A model generated the notes under the pieces. That model ran no database searches, was not told where the DNA came from, and saw nothing but the letters and a program-made list of their open reading frames with translations. A stretch of DNA of 5,324 nt, taken from NCBI GenBank assembly GCA_013153955.1, contig JAADDM010000071.1, positions 1 to 5,324 on the forward strand, read 5' to 3'. How positions within the stretch are numbered: position 1 is the stretch's first letter; each line of letters opens with the position of its first letter. The DNA is from Gammaproteobacteria bacterium. Lineage in GTDB: Bacteria > Pseudomonadota > Gammaproteobacteria > Thiomicrospirales > Thiomicrospiraceae. Made by a program: the position numbers and the translations under genes. This document shows positions 1 to 5,324 of the stretch, in pieces.

Positions 1-27
1 GACTTGAGGTTTTATAAAAGTGGTAAC

Positions 28-56
28 AATTTAAAGTCTAACAAGGACAAAGTCAA
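28..56 (-). promoter_or_regulatory. Possible sigma70-type promoter for a gene beyond the left edge
   Basis: On the minus strand a TTGACT element (56 to 51, five of six matches to the -35 consensus) is followed after 17 bases by TAAATT (33 to 28, four of six matches to -10). It lies downstream of purL and points out of the window, so it could drive a further minus-strand gene beyond position 1. The stretch from 1 to 134 is AT-rich, where such matches arise easily by chance, and no start codon follows inside the window to support it. The plus strand is open from 1 to a TAA at 58-60 (19 codons), so the tail of a convergent gene cannot be excluded either. Confidence 0.22.
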
Positions 57-94
57 ATAAAGAAAACTTGTCTCTTATTAGAATTTCCTTATAA

Positions 95-110
95 CCCTGA
101 CTTAACAGGG
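95..110 (-). terminator. purL: Weak hairpin downstream of purL, possible terminator
   Basis: CCCTG (95-99) and CAGGG (106-110) form a perfect 5-bp stem with a 6-base loop, 24 bases past the purL stop codon. The G+C content of the stem fits a terminator. However, the minus-strand sequence after it begins TTATAAGG and has no run of U residues, and the plus-strand side is no better. It may be a weak terminator or a 3'-end stabilising hairpin. Its position is the main argument for a role. Confidence 0.3.
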
Positions 111-134
111 CATTAAATTCTTAAATGCGGGTGG

Positions 135-3100
135 CTATCCAACCCACTTACGCGCATTTCTGAATAAACGCATCCAAGGTGCATCCTCTTGCCACTCATC
201 CGGCGCCCAAGAGTTTTGTACCGCTCTAAAGACACGCTCAGGATGCGGCATCATAATCGTCACTCGACCATCTGTTGTGGTTAATCCCGTCATACCATCA
301 ACCGTACCGTTTGGATTGTATGGATAAGCCTCTGTTGCCTGACCCGTTGCATCCACATATTTAACCCCTACCAAACCTGCGACATCGGCAGCCGAGCCTG
401 CCCCAAAGTCCATACGACCCTCTCCATGTGCAACAGCGACAGGTATACGCGTACCTTCCATGCCTTTAAGCATAATAGAGGGTGAAGCTTGAATCTCAAC
501 TTGCGAGAAACGTGCTTCAAACTGTTCTGACTCATTACGCACAAAGGCAGGCCAGCTCTGAGCCCCTGGAATAATCTCTTTAAGGTTAGACAACATTTGA
601 CAACCATTACACACGCCTAGTGTAAAAGTATCTTCACGTTGGAAGAAACCTTCGAATTCGGCACGCGCCTTAGGGTTAAACAAAATTGAATTTGCCCAAC
701 CACGACCCGCTCCAAGTACATCTCCATAAGAGAATCCACCACAGGCAACCAAGCCTTTAAAGTCTGTAAAAGTGACCTTGCCCGAGAGCACGTCTGTCAT
801 GTGCACATCCACTGCATTAAAGCCTGCCTTGTCAAAGGCAGCAGCCATCTCCTGCTGTCCATTCACACCCTGCTCTCTTAAAATAGCCACTTTTGGACGA
901 TTAGACGACAACTCTGCGGTAATATCTTCATTCATATCGAAAGTAACGAGTGGTGCTATCTGACAATTCTCATCATTTTGAATCGCGTCAAACTCTTGCT
1001 GAGCACACGCTTCGTTATCACGCAGCGCTTGCATACGGAAAGAAGTTTCAGACCACCAGGCCTGTAGCTTTTTACGCGGCTGGTCCACGACTAATGAACC
1101 TTGCGAAGTCATCATAATTTGATCTGCGTCATTCACTGAACCAATCCAGTGTGTCAAACGCTCAAGCGAGTGTTCTGACAGAATCGCTTTAACAGCAGCT
1201 TTATCGACTGCTTTAACCTGAATAACTACGCCGACTTCTTCTGCATACAAGGCAGAAATAGAATCCGAACCTAAAGCAGAGATATCTACCGTAAGACCAC
1301 AATGACCTGCAAAAGCCATTTCTGCTAGGGTTACGAATAAACCGCCATCCGCTCTATCATGATAGGCCAAGATTAAATCATCAGCCATCATGCTCTGCGT
1401 CGCGTTAAATAAGTTTAACAAGTCCTGAGCACTATCTAAATCAGCAGAAACATCGCCAATCTGGTTATAAACCTGTGCCAAACAACTGCCGCCGATTCGG
1501 TTCTGACCGTGCCCTAAATCAATGACCAGTAATTCAGTATCGCCTAAATCAGTTCGTAACTGAGGTGTTACTGTTTTACGCACATCTTCAACAGGCGCAA
1601 AGGTTGTGATATTGACCGACATCGGTGACACGACCATTTTGTCTTCTCCGTCTTCCTGCCAAACCGTCTTCATCGACATAGAGTCTTTACCCACTGGAAC
1701 GGCAATCCCTAACTCAGGGCATAACTCTAAGCCAACCGCTTCTACAGCATCATAAAGCGCAGAGTCTTCACCGGGGTGACCTGCGGCTGACATCCAGTTT
1801 GCGGAAATCTTAATATCACTCATCTTGCCTATTTTGGCACAACCAATATTTGTAATCGCTTCTGCAATAGAGAGTCGAGCTGAGGCCTTTGGATTAATCA
1901 GCGCAACAGGAGGGCGTTCACCCGAAGCCATCGCCTCTCCGGTGTAGCTTTGATAATCTGAACAGGTAATCCCAGCATTCGCAACAGGCACCTGCCAAGG
2001 ACCTACCATCTGATCACGCGTGACCATACCGGTAATAGAGCGATCACCAATGGTAATCAAAAAGCTTTTACTGGCAATGGTCGGCAGCTTTAATAAACGC
2101 TCAACCACATCATCCATCTCAAGTGCTGCGGTATCAAACCCTGCCTGAGGGATTGAACGAGACTCGGCCGTTCTGTGCATTTTAGGTGGCTTACCCAACA
2201 GGATATTAAGCGGCATATCAACAGGATTATTGTCAAAGACGGTATCATTCACGACGAGCTCTTGAGCCTTAGTCGCTTCACCAACAATCGCATACAAACA
2301 ACGTTCACGCTGACAAATGGCTTCAAACTGCTCAATTTGGTCAGCAAAAATAGCAATCACATAACGCTCTTGAGATTCATTACACCAAATTTCCATCGGC
2401 GCCATACCGGGTTCATCATTTGGCACAGCACGTAGATCAAACTTAGCGCCTTTTCCTGCATCGTTTACCAACTCAGGAAATGCATTTGATAATCCACCCG
2501 CACCCACATCGTGAATAGATGCAATCGGAGATTTCTTACCTAAATAAGTACAACGGTCAATCACCTCTTGTGCTCGACGCTCCATCTCTGGATTTTCACG
2601 CTGAACCGAAGCAAAATCTAATTTTTCAGAACCCGCTCCGCTGTCAACAGAAGAAGCCGCACTGCCACCCAGACCAATTAACATCGCAGGTCCACCCAGC
2701 ACAACCAGCTTAGCACCAACAGGGATATCCCCTTTTAGAACGTGTTCATCACGAATATTTCCTAAACCACCCGCCAGCATAATCGGTTTGTGATAGCCTC
2801 GAATCTCTTCCCCATCATGGGTAATTTGAGCATTTTCATAGGTACGGAAATAGCCGTTAATTGCAGGGCGACCAAATTCATTATTGAACCCAGCGGCACC
2901 CAGCGGCCCTTCAATCATAATATCGAAAGGAGAAACGATACGTGAGGGTTTACCATAATCACGCTCCCAAGGTTGTTTGAAACCAGGAATATTGAGGTTA
3001 GAAACGGTAAAGCCGGTTAAGCCTGACTTAGGCTTTGAACCTTGACCCGTTGCGCCTTCATCACGAATTTCTCCACCCGCACCTGTCGCCGCACCCGGCC

Positions 3101-4001
3101 ATGGCGAGATGGCGGTTGGGTGATTATGCGTCTCGACTTTAATTTGAAAGTGAACCGGCTCAGCATTGGTTTCATAAGACTGTGTTTCAGGATTAGGAAA
3201 GAATCGGCTCGCCATAGGACCTTCAAGCACCGCAGCATTATCACTGTAAGCAGACAGAACCCCTTCCGGGTTCTTTTGAAAGGTATTTCTAATCATACCA
3301 AATAGAGAGTACGGCTTGTTTTCACCGTCAATCGTCCAATCAGCATTAAAAATTTTATGACGACAATGCTCAGAGTTTGCCTGTGCAAACATCATCAACT
3401 CAGCATCCACAGGATTACGCTTCAATCCATTAAAAGCATCGACTAAATAATCAATTTCATCCGAACTTAGTGCCAACCCAAGATTACGGTTGGCCTCTTC
3501 CAGAGCTGCTTTTCCACCGGCTAAGATATCAACCGTTGAATAAGGTTTTGGAGACTGATGAGAAAAAAGCCCTTCAAGTGCAGTTGTTTCCGTAAATACT
3601 TGCTCCATCATTCGATCATGTACCAGAGATTGCATGGCTGGCAAGTCATCAACCGACGCGCCATCAAAGAAATAAACTGTACCGCGCTCAATTCTTAACA
3701 CTGAATCAATACCGCAGGTATGCGTAATATCAGTTGCTTTTGAAGACCAAGGGGAAATCGTACCTAAACGAGGTGTGACAATGCAGCTCGCAGCCGTTAG
3801 CTCAGAAGCTAACGCTTCATTAGAGCTATTAAGCAATGTTTGTAAGTGAGAGACATCTGTCTCTGAAAGCGCCTTGTCTGCATCAACAAAATAGATAGAT
3901 TGTGAACGAAGTGCCGTAAGTTTGCCGACCGACTGTAACTTAGTAAATAACTGATTCAGTCGATAAGCGGAGTGAGCGGGATTTCCCCAAATGATTTGCA
4001 T
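135..4001 (-). CDS. purL: Phosphoribosylformylglycinamidine synthase (FGAM synthetase), large single-chain form
   Basis: PurL is a cytoplasmic enzyme of de novo purine synthesis. It converts formylglycinamide ribonucleotide, glutamine and ATP to formylglycinamidine ribonucleotide, glutamate, ADP and phosphate. The 1288-residue product is near the 1295 residues of E. coli PurL and aligns from end to end by eye. Numbering from the ATG at 4001, visible parts are: a PurS-like N-terminal domain to about 150, with GTISPWSSKATDI at 80-92; a linker with HCRHK at 212-216; a first synthetase half with VETHNHPT (289-296), a Gly-rich ATP-binding stretch (about 303-319) and HDVGAGG (497-503); a second half with VGKDSMSMK (770-778) and HDRADGG (881-887); and a class I glutaminase domain from about 1036. 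The glutaminase triad is intact: Cys1131 in GVCNGCQM, then His1253 and Glu1255 in PHPE. The start was chosen because MQIIWGNPAHSA matches the E. coli N-terminus and AAAGGA lies 7 bases upstream. An upstream in-frame GTG at 4046 would add 15 residues encoded by a hairpin and is rejected. No frameshift or missing key residue is seen. Confidence 0.97.
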   Translation of the reverse strand: MQIIWGNPAHSAYRLNQLFTKLQSVGKLTALRSQSIYFVDADKALSETDVSHLQTLLNSSNEALASELTAASCIVTPRLGTISPWSSKATDITHTCGIDSVLRIERGTVYFFDGASVDDLPAMQSLVHDRMMEQVFTETTALEGLFSHQSPKPYSTVDILAGGKAALEEANRNLGLALSSDEIDYLVDAFNGLKRNPVDAELMMFAQANSEHCRHKIFNADWTIDGENKPYSLFGMIRNTFQKNPEGVLSAYSDNAAVLEGPMASRFFPNPETQSYETNAEPVHFQIKVETHNHPTAISPWPGAATGAGGEIRDEGATGQGSKPKSGLTGFTVSNLNIPGFKQPWERDYGKPSRIVSPFDIMIEGPLGAAGFNNEFGRPAINGYFRTYENAQITHDGEEIRGYHKPIMLAGGLGNIRDEHVLKGDIPVGAKLVVLGGPAMLIGLGGSAASSVDSGAGSEKLDFASVQRENPEMERRAQEVIDRCTYLGKKSPIASIHDVGAGGLSNAFPELVNDAGKGAKFDLRAVPNDEPGMAPMEIWCNESQERYVIAIFADQIEQFEAICQRERCLYAIVGEATKAQELVVNDTVFDNNPVDMPLNILLGKPPKMHRTAESRSIPQAGFDTAALEMDDVVERLLKLPTIASKSFLITIGDRSITGMVTRDQMVGPWQVPVANAGITCSDYQSYTGEAMASGERPPVALINPKASARLSIAEAITNIGCAKIGKMSDIKISANWMSAAGHPGEDSALYDAVEAVGLELCPELGIAVPVGKDSMSMKTVWQEDGEDKMVVSPMSVNITTFAPVEDVRKTVTPQLRTDLGDTELLVIDLGHGQNRIGGSCLAQVYNQIGDVSADLDSAQDLLNLFNATQSMMADDLILAYHDRADGGLFVTLAEMAFAGHCGLTVDISALGSDSISALYAEEVGVVIQVKAVDKAAVKAILSEHSLERLTHWIGSVNDADQIMMTSQGSLVVDQPRKKLQAWWSETSFRMQALRDNEACAQQEFDAIQNDENCQIAPLVTFDMNEDITAELSSNRPKVAILREQGVNGQQEMAAAFDKAGFNAVDVHMTDVLSGKVTFTDFKGLVACGGFSYGDVLGAGRGWANSILFNPKARAEFEGFFQREDTFTLGVCNGCQMLSNLKEIIPGAQSWPAFVRNESEQFEARFSQVEIQASPSIMLKGMEGTRIPVAVAHGEGRMDFGAGSAADVAGLVGVKYVDATGQATEAYPYNPNGTVDGMTGLTTTDGRVTIMMPHPERVFRAVQNSWAPDEWQEDAPWMRLFRNARKWVG
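3256..3277 (+). other. Terminator-like hairpin antisense to purL
   Basis: AGAACCC (3256-3262) and GGGTTCT (3268-3274) form a perfect 7-bp stem with a 5-base loop, followed on the plus strand by TTT. It lies inside purL (residues about 242-249). On the plus strand it resembles a short intrinsic terminator that could stop antisense transcription. On the coding strand there is no U-tract. The U-run is short, so chance is a fair explanation. Confidence 0.2.
3795..3814. repeat. Perfect 8-bp inverted repeat early in purL
   Basis: CGTTAGCT (3795-3802), a CAGA loop and AGCTAACG (3807-3814) form a perfect hairpin within codons 63-69 of purL, in the segment encoding ALASELT. Neither strand has a T-tract after it, so it is not a terminator. 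It would fold in the purL mRNA about 190 bases after the start codon. Whether it has a function is unknown; the protein segment is plain and could tolerate other codons. Confidence 0.3.
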
Positions 4002-4008
4002 ATTCTTG

Positions 4009-4014
4009 TCCTTT
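4009..4014 (-). promoter_or_regulatory. purL: purL Shine-Dalgarno, decides the start codon
   Basis: AAAGGA on the minus strand lies 7 bases before the ATG at 4001. It is a good match to the 16S rRNA anti-Shine-Dalgarno at ideal spacing, and it supports the ATG over the in-frame GTG at 4046, which has no comparable site. It begins two bases after the U-tract of the upstream hairpin. Confidence 0.85.
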
Positions 4015-4016
4015 CC

Positions 4017-4044
4017 AAAAAACAAAGCCCACTGAATAGTGGGC
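4017..4044 (-). terminator. Rho-independent terminator or attenuator between bamC and purL
   Basis: On the minus strand GCCCACT, loop ATTC, and AGTGGGC form a perfect 7-bp GC-rich stem with a 4-base loop (4044 to 4027). It is followed immediately by TTTGTTTTTT (4026 to 4017). This is a textbook intrinsic terminator layout for transcripts coming from bamC, whose stop codon is 20 bases upstream. The other strand has no T-tract after the hairpin, so it acts in one direction only. Unusually, it ends two bases before the purL Shine-Dalgarno, leaving no room for a promoter between them. It may therefore only partly stop dapA-bamC transcripts, or act as an attenuator in the purL leader. Confidence 0.72.
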
Positions 4045-4050
4045 ACGTTA

Positions 4051-4093
4051 ATTCTATCTAAAATTTATTCTGCCAGTAATCCAAGACTTTCAA
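4051..4093 (-). promoter_or_regulatory. purL: Candidate purL promoter zone at the bamC 3' end
   Basis: Two weak sigma70-like candidates overlap here on the minus strand. One is TTGAAA (4093 to 4088, five of six) with an 18-base spacer and AATAAA (4069 to 4064, four of six); its transcript would carry the whole terminator hairpin. The other is a good -10, TAGAAT (4056 to 4051, five of six), without a convincing -35; its transcript would start near 4044, making the hairpin the very 5' end of the purL mRNA. No PurR-box-like palindrome was seen in the gap. This is offered only because a terminator separates bamC from purL. Confidence 0.2.
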
Positions 4094-5186
4094 AGACATA
4101 GCGTCTCTGCTTAGCATTCAGGTTCACCTCTGTTTCAGCAACACCAAGCGTCAGCAGGGTGACTGCAGGGTCACTCTCTGAAGGCGCTAACTGTAGGCGC
4201 ACTAACTCAGGAAGATCTCGCTTATCAGCATCACGCCAAAACGCTAGGCCAGAAAACAGTGACTCATCTTTTTTAGCTGATTCAGGTACTTTGACCCACA
4301 TCTGATGCTGAGCAACGATGACCTTATCCATCTGCCAACCTGCACGATAAACCATCGCCTGCAGGTAGCTCCAACTCTTATCAACTGAAGCACGTAAGAC
4401 AAGGGCGTTAAATTCTTCGCCATCCAAAGTTTCAACCATGTTTTCTGTAATTTTTAGCTGAGCAAGCGCTTTCTCACTTGAAGAACCAAAGAACACCATC
4501 GCCTGGTAAAGTGCTTGCGCTTCCATCACAGGGCTATAAGGTTTAATTCTCCAACGCTCACTTAAGCCACGTTCTTCATTTGCTTCGGGTGAAAACAGCA
4601 TGCTGTGACTAAAATAGATACGCGTTTTTTGTGCTTTAACATCCGTTTCAACACGTGCGATATATTTATCATAAACCCCTTCAGCAAGCTCTAAACGCCA
4701 GCTATTTAGCAGTCGAGTAATAGGACCAACATCATCTAAAGGAACAAGCTCTGTTCGCTTCAAATATTCTGTTTTAAGAATCCCAATATCTTTACGCTCT
4801 TCTGCAATCGTAAAGCCTGCAGAGGTCATGAAACGCTTTAATCCAGACCAAACTTCTTCACTATTAGTTGAGTCGATTTCTAACCAGCGTTCTGACAAAT
4901 CTGCCTGAATCGCCAATCCATCCGCCTTAAAGTTTGGGATATGATCATAAGCATCTTTCTCTGCTAATACATCTTGCTCTGCTTGAGCTAAAGCCAATGA
5001 AAGATGACTTTTTGCTTTACCTGGATTAAAAAGATTGGGTGGCATTTCCAATGATTTTACAATTTTACCTTCACTATCTCGGTAGCTACCATCGGAACCG
5101 AACATGCCCGTAATGGTTGAACAACCCGTTAAACTCATCGCCAGTAAAGACGTAGAAACAATCACTGCTTTTGCATAAAGACGCAT
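4065..5186 (-). CDS. bamC: Outer membrane assembly lipoprotein BamC (NlpB/DapX family)
   Basis: BamC is a lipoprotein subunit of the BAM complex, which folds beta-barrel proteins into the outer membrane; it binds BamD and is generally dispensable. The 373-residue product begins with a lipoprotein signal peptide: basic MRLYAK, a hydrophobic core, and the lipobox LTGC at 19-22. This gives a lipidated Cys22, and Ser23 at +2 predicts outer-membrane sorting. The next stretch, with SYRD (34-37) and LEMPPNL (46-52), resembles the conserved extended N-terminal segment that contacts BamD. Two alpha/beta helix-grip domains likely follow, at about 97-235 (RWLEIDSTNSEEVWSGLKRF at its start) and about 258-373 (including FSGLAFWRDAD, 311-321, typical of the family). 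It is slightly longer than E. coli BamC (344 residues). It follows dapA by 61 bases, as in E. coli, which supports the assignment; overall sequence resemblance to E. coli BamC is low, so the name rests on lipobox, motifs, length and context. Confidence 0.88.
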   Translation of the reverse strand: MRLYAKAVIVSTSLLAMSLTGCSTITGMFGSDGSYRDSEGKIVKSLEMPPNLFNPGKAKSHLSLALAQAEQDVLAEKDAYDHIPNFKADGLAIQADLSERWLEIDSTNSEEVWSGLKRFMTSAGFTIAEERKDIGILKTEYLKRTELVPLDDVGPITRLLNSWRLELAEGVYDKYIARVETDVKAQKTRIYFSHSMLFSPEANEERGLSERWRIKPYSPVMEAQALYQAMVFFGSSSEKALAQLKITENMVETLDGEEFNALVLRASVDKSWSYLQAMVYRAGWQMDKVIVAQHQMWVKVPESAKKDESLFSGLAFWRDADKRDLPELVRLQLAPSESDPAVTLLTLGVAETEVNLNAKQRRYVFESLGLLAE

Positions 5187-5196
5187 AAAACAAGGT

Positions 5197-5203
5197 ACCT
5201 TTT
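5197..5203 (-). promoter_or_regulatory. bamC: bamC ribosome binding site
   Basis: AAAAGGT on the minus strand lies 10 bases before the bamC ATG at 5186. It is a partial Shine-Dalgarno at slightly long spacing, suggesting moderate initiation. The MRLYAKA signal-peptide start makes this ATG the only sensible one. Confidence 0.55.
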
Positions 5204-5221
5204 AATTAAAGATAAATAGAT

Positions 5222-5244
5222 GAAAAATTCAGTTGAACTGAACT
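5222..5244 (-). terminator. Weak terminator-like hairpin between dapA and bamC
   Basis: The plus strand carries a 15-base palindrome, TTCAGTTGAACTGAA (5228-5242). Read on the minus strand it folds as TTCAG/CTGAA, extendable by a G-U and an A-U pair, and runs directly into TTTTT (5227 to 5223). It lies 5 bases past the dapA stop codon. The stem is AT-rich, so termination is likely inefficient; it could tune how much transcript passes from dapA into bamC. The palindrome could instead be a protein-binding site, but I recognise no known operator. Confidence 0.38.
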
Positions 5245-5247
5245 CAT

Positions 5248-5324
5248 TTAAGCTTTTAAAGTAATGCCTGCACCTTCCAGCGCTCTGATAACAACAGGCT
5301 GACACGCTTCGGAAAGCGGCGTTA
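5248..5324 (-). CDS. dapA: 4-hydroxy-tetrahydrodipicolinate synthase, C-terminal fragment (cut by the window edge)
   Basis: Only the last 24 codons and the TAA stop (5250 to 5248) are inside the window; the rest lies beyond 5324. DapA is a cytoplasmic enzyme that condenses pyruvate with aspartate semialdehyde at the start of the diaminopimelate/lysine branch. The visible tail, TPLSEACQPVVIRALEGAG followed by ITLKA, matches the end of the family (E. coli has TPITDSGRETVRAALKHAG), namely the last helix after the LP-(M/L)-TP motif. No catalytic residues are in view, since they lie upstream. The call rests on this short match plus the conserved dapA-bamC gene order. Another member of the DHDPS/N-acetylneuraminate lyase family is possible but less likely. 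Confidence 0.8.
   Translation of the reverse strand, partial: TPLSEACQPVVIRALEGAGITLKA

Noticed and set aside
1..60. Plus-strand frame open from the left edge to TAA at 58-60, possible tail of a convergent gene
   Set aside because: Nineteen open codons can occur by chance, and the translation (DLRFYKSGNN and on, Lys/Asn-rich) matches nothing I recognise.
368..963. Open frames of 63-79 codons within purL (minus 368-607, plus 772-963)
   Set aside because: They lie entirely inside well-conserved purL sequence, have no recognisable product or good ribosome binding site, and are shadow frames.
2175..3305. Open frames of 64-87 codons within purL (plus 2175-2435, 2519-2713, 3042-3305; minus 3017-3244)
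   Set aside because: All overlap the purL catalytic region and their translations are low-quality, Arg/His/Thr-rich sequences typical of the wrong frame.
4002..4046. N-terminal 15-residue extension of PurL from a GTG at 4046
   Set aside because: It has no ribosome binding site, its codons coincide with the terminator hairpin and U-tract, and homologous PurL proteins begin at the internal methionine at 4001.
4002..4064. Purine riboswitch or PurR operator upstream of purL
   Set aside because: The gap is too short for a purine aptamer plus terminator, and no ACGCAAACGTTTGCGT-like palindrome is present.
4244..4435. 63-codon minus-strand frame inside bamC
   Set aside because: It lies in another frame of the bamC C-terminal domain with no independent support.
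5187..5247. Separate bamC promoter in the dapA-bamC gap
   Set aside because: The best pair found, TTCAAC with a 17-base spacer and TATCTT, matches the consensus in only three and four positions, which is expected by chance in AT-rich DNA.
1..5324. Mobile elements, CRISPR arrays, tRNA or rRNA genes, phage or defence genes
   Set aside because: I saw no transposase, spaced direct repeats, tRNA-like fold or rRNA sequence; more than 95 percent of the window is three core genes.

Overview
This window looks like ordinary core chromosome of a gammaproteobacterium. It holds three genes, all read on the minus strand in the order dapA (only its last 24 codons, at the right edge), bamC (complete) and purL (complete), followed by 134 bases with no convincing gene. 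The assignment rests on three points. There is a fused, roughly 1290-residue PurL of the proteobacterial/eukaryotic type. There is a recognisable BamC lipoprotein, largely confined to Gammaproteobacteria and some relatives. And dapA lies directly upstream of bamC, as in E. coli and Pseudomonas. Base composition is moderate, clearly below that of E. coli coding DNA by eye, and the intergenic gaps are AT-rich. A marine or sulfur-oxidising gammaproteobacterium (Thiomicrospira/Methylophaga-like) would fit, but I cannot establish the genus.

Layout from right to left, the direction of transcription: the dapA tail ends at 5248. A 61-base gap follows, holding a weak terminator-like hairpin and the bamC ribosome binding site. 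bamC runs from 5186 to 4065. A 63-base gap then carries a strong terminator-like hairpin with a U-tract, which ends only two bases before the purL ribosome binding site. purL runs from an ATG at 4001 to a TAG at 135. Beyond it lie a short hairpin and a possible promoter for a gene outside the window.

The genes have separate jobs. DapA makes the lysine/diaminopimelate precursor. BamC is an outer-membrane lipoprotein of the beta-barrel assembly machine. PurL performs the fourth step of de novo purine synthesis. In E. coli the gene after dapA-bamC is purC, another purine gene, so purL here keeps the theme of a purine gene behind bamC but with a different enzyme.

I do not see a new biological system. 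The most interesting signal is regulatory: terminator-like hairpins of different strength sit in both intergenic gaps, and the stronger one abuts the purL Shine-Dalgarno. This raises the question of how purL is transcribed. A second practical point is the purL start: an in-frame GTG at 4046 would translate through the hairpin and is almost certainly not the true start.
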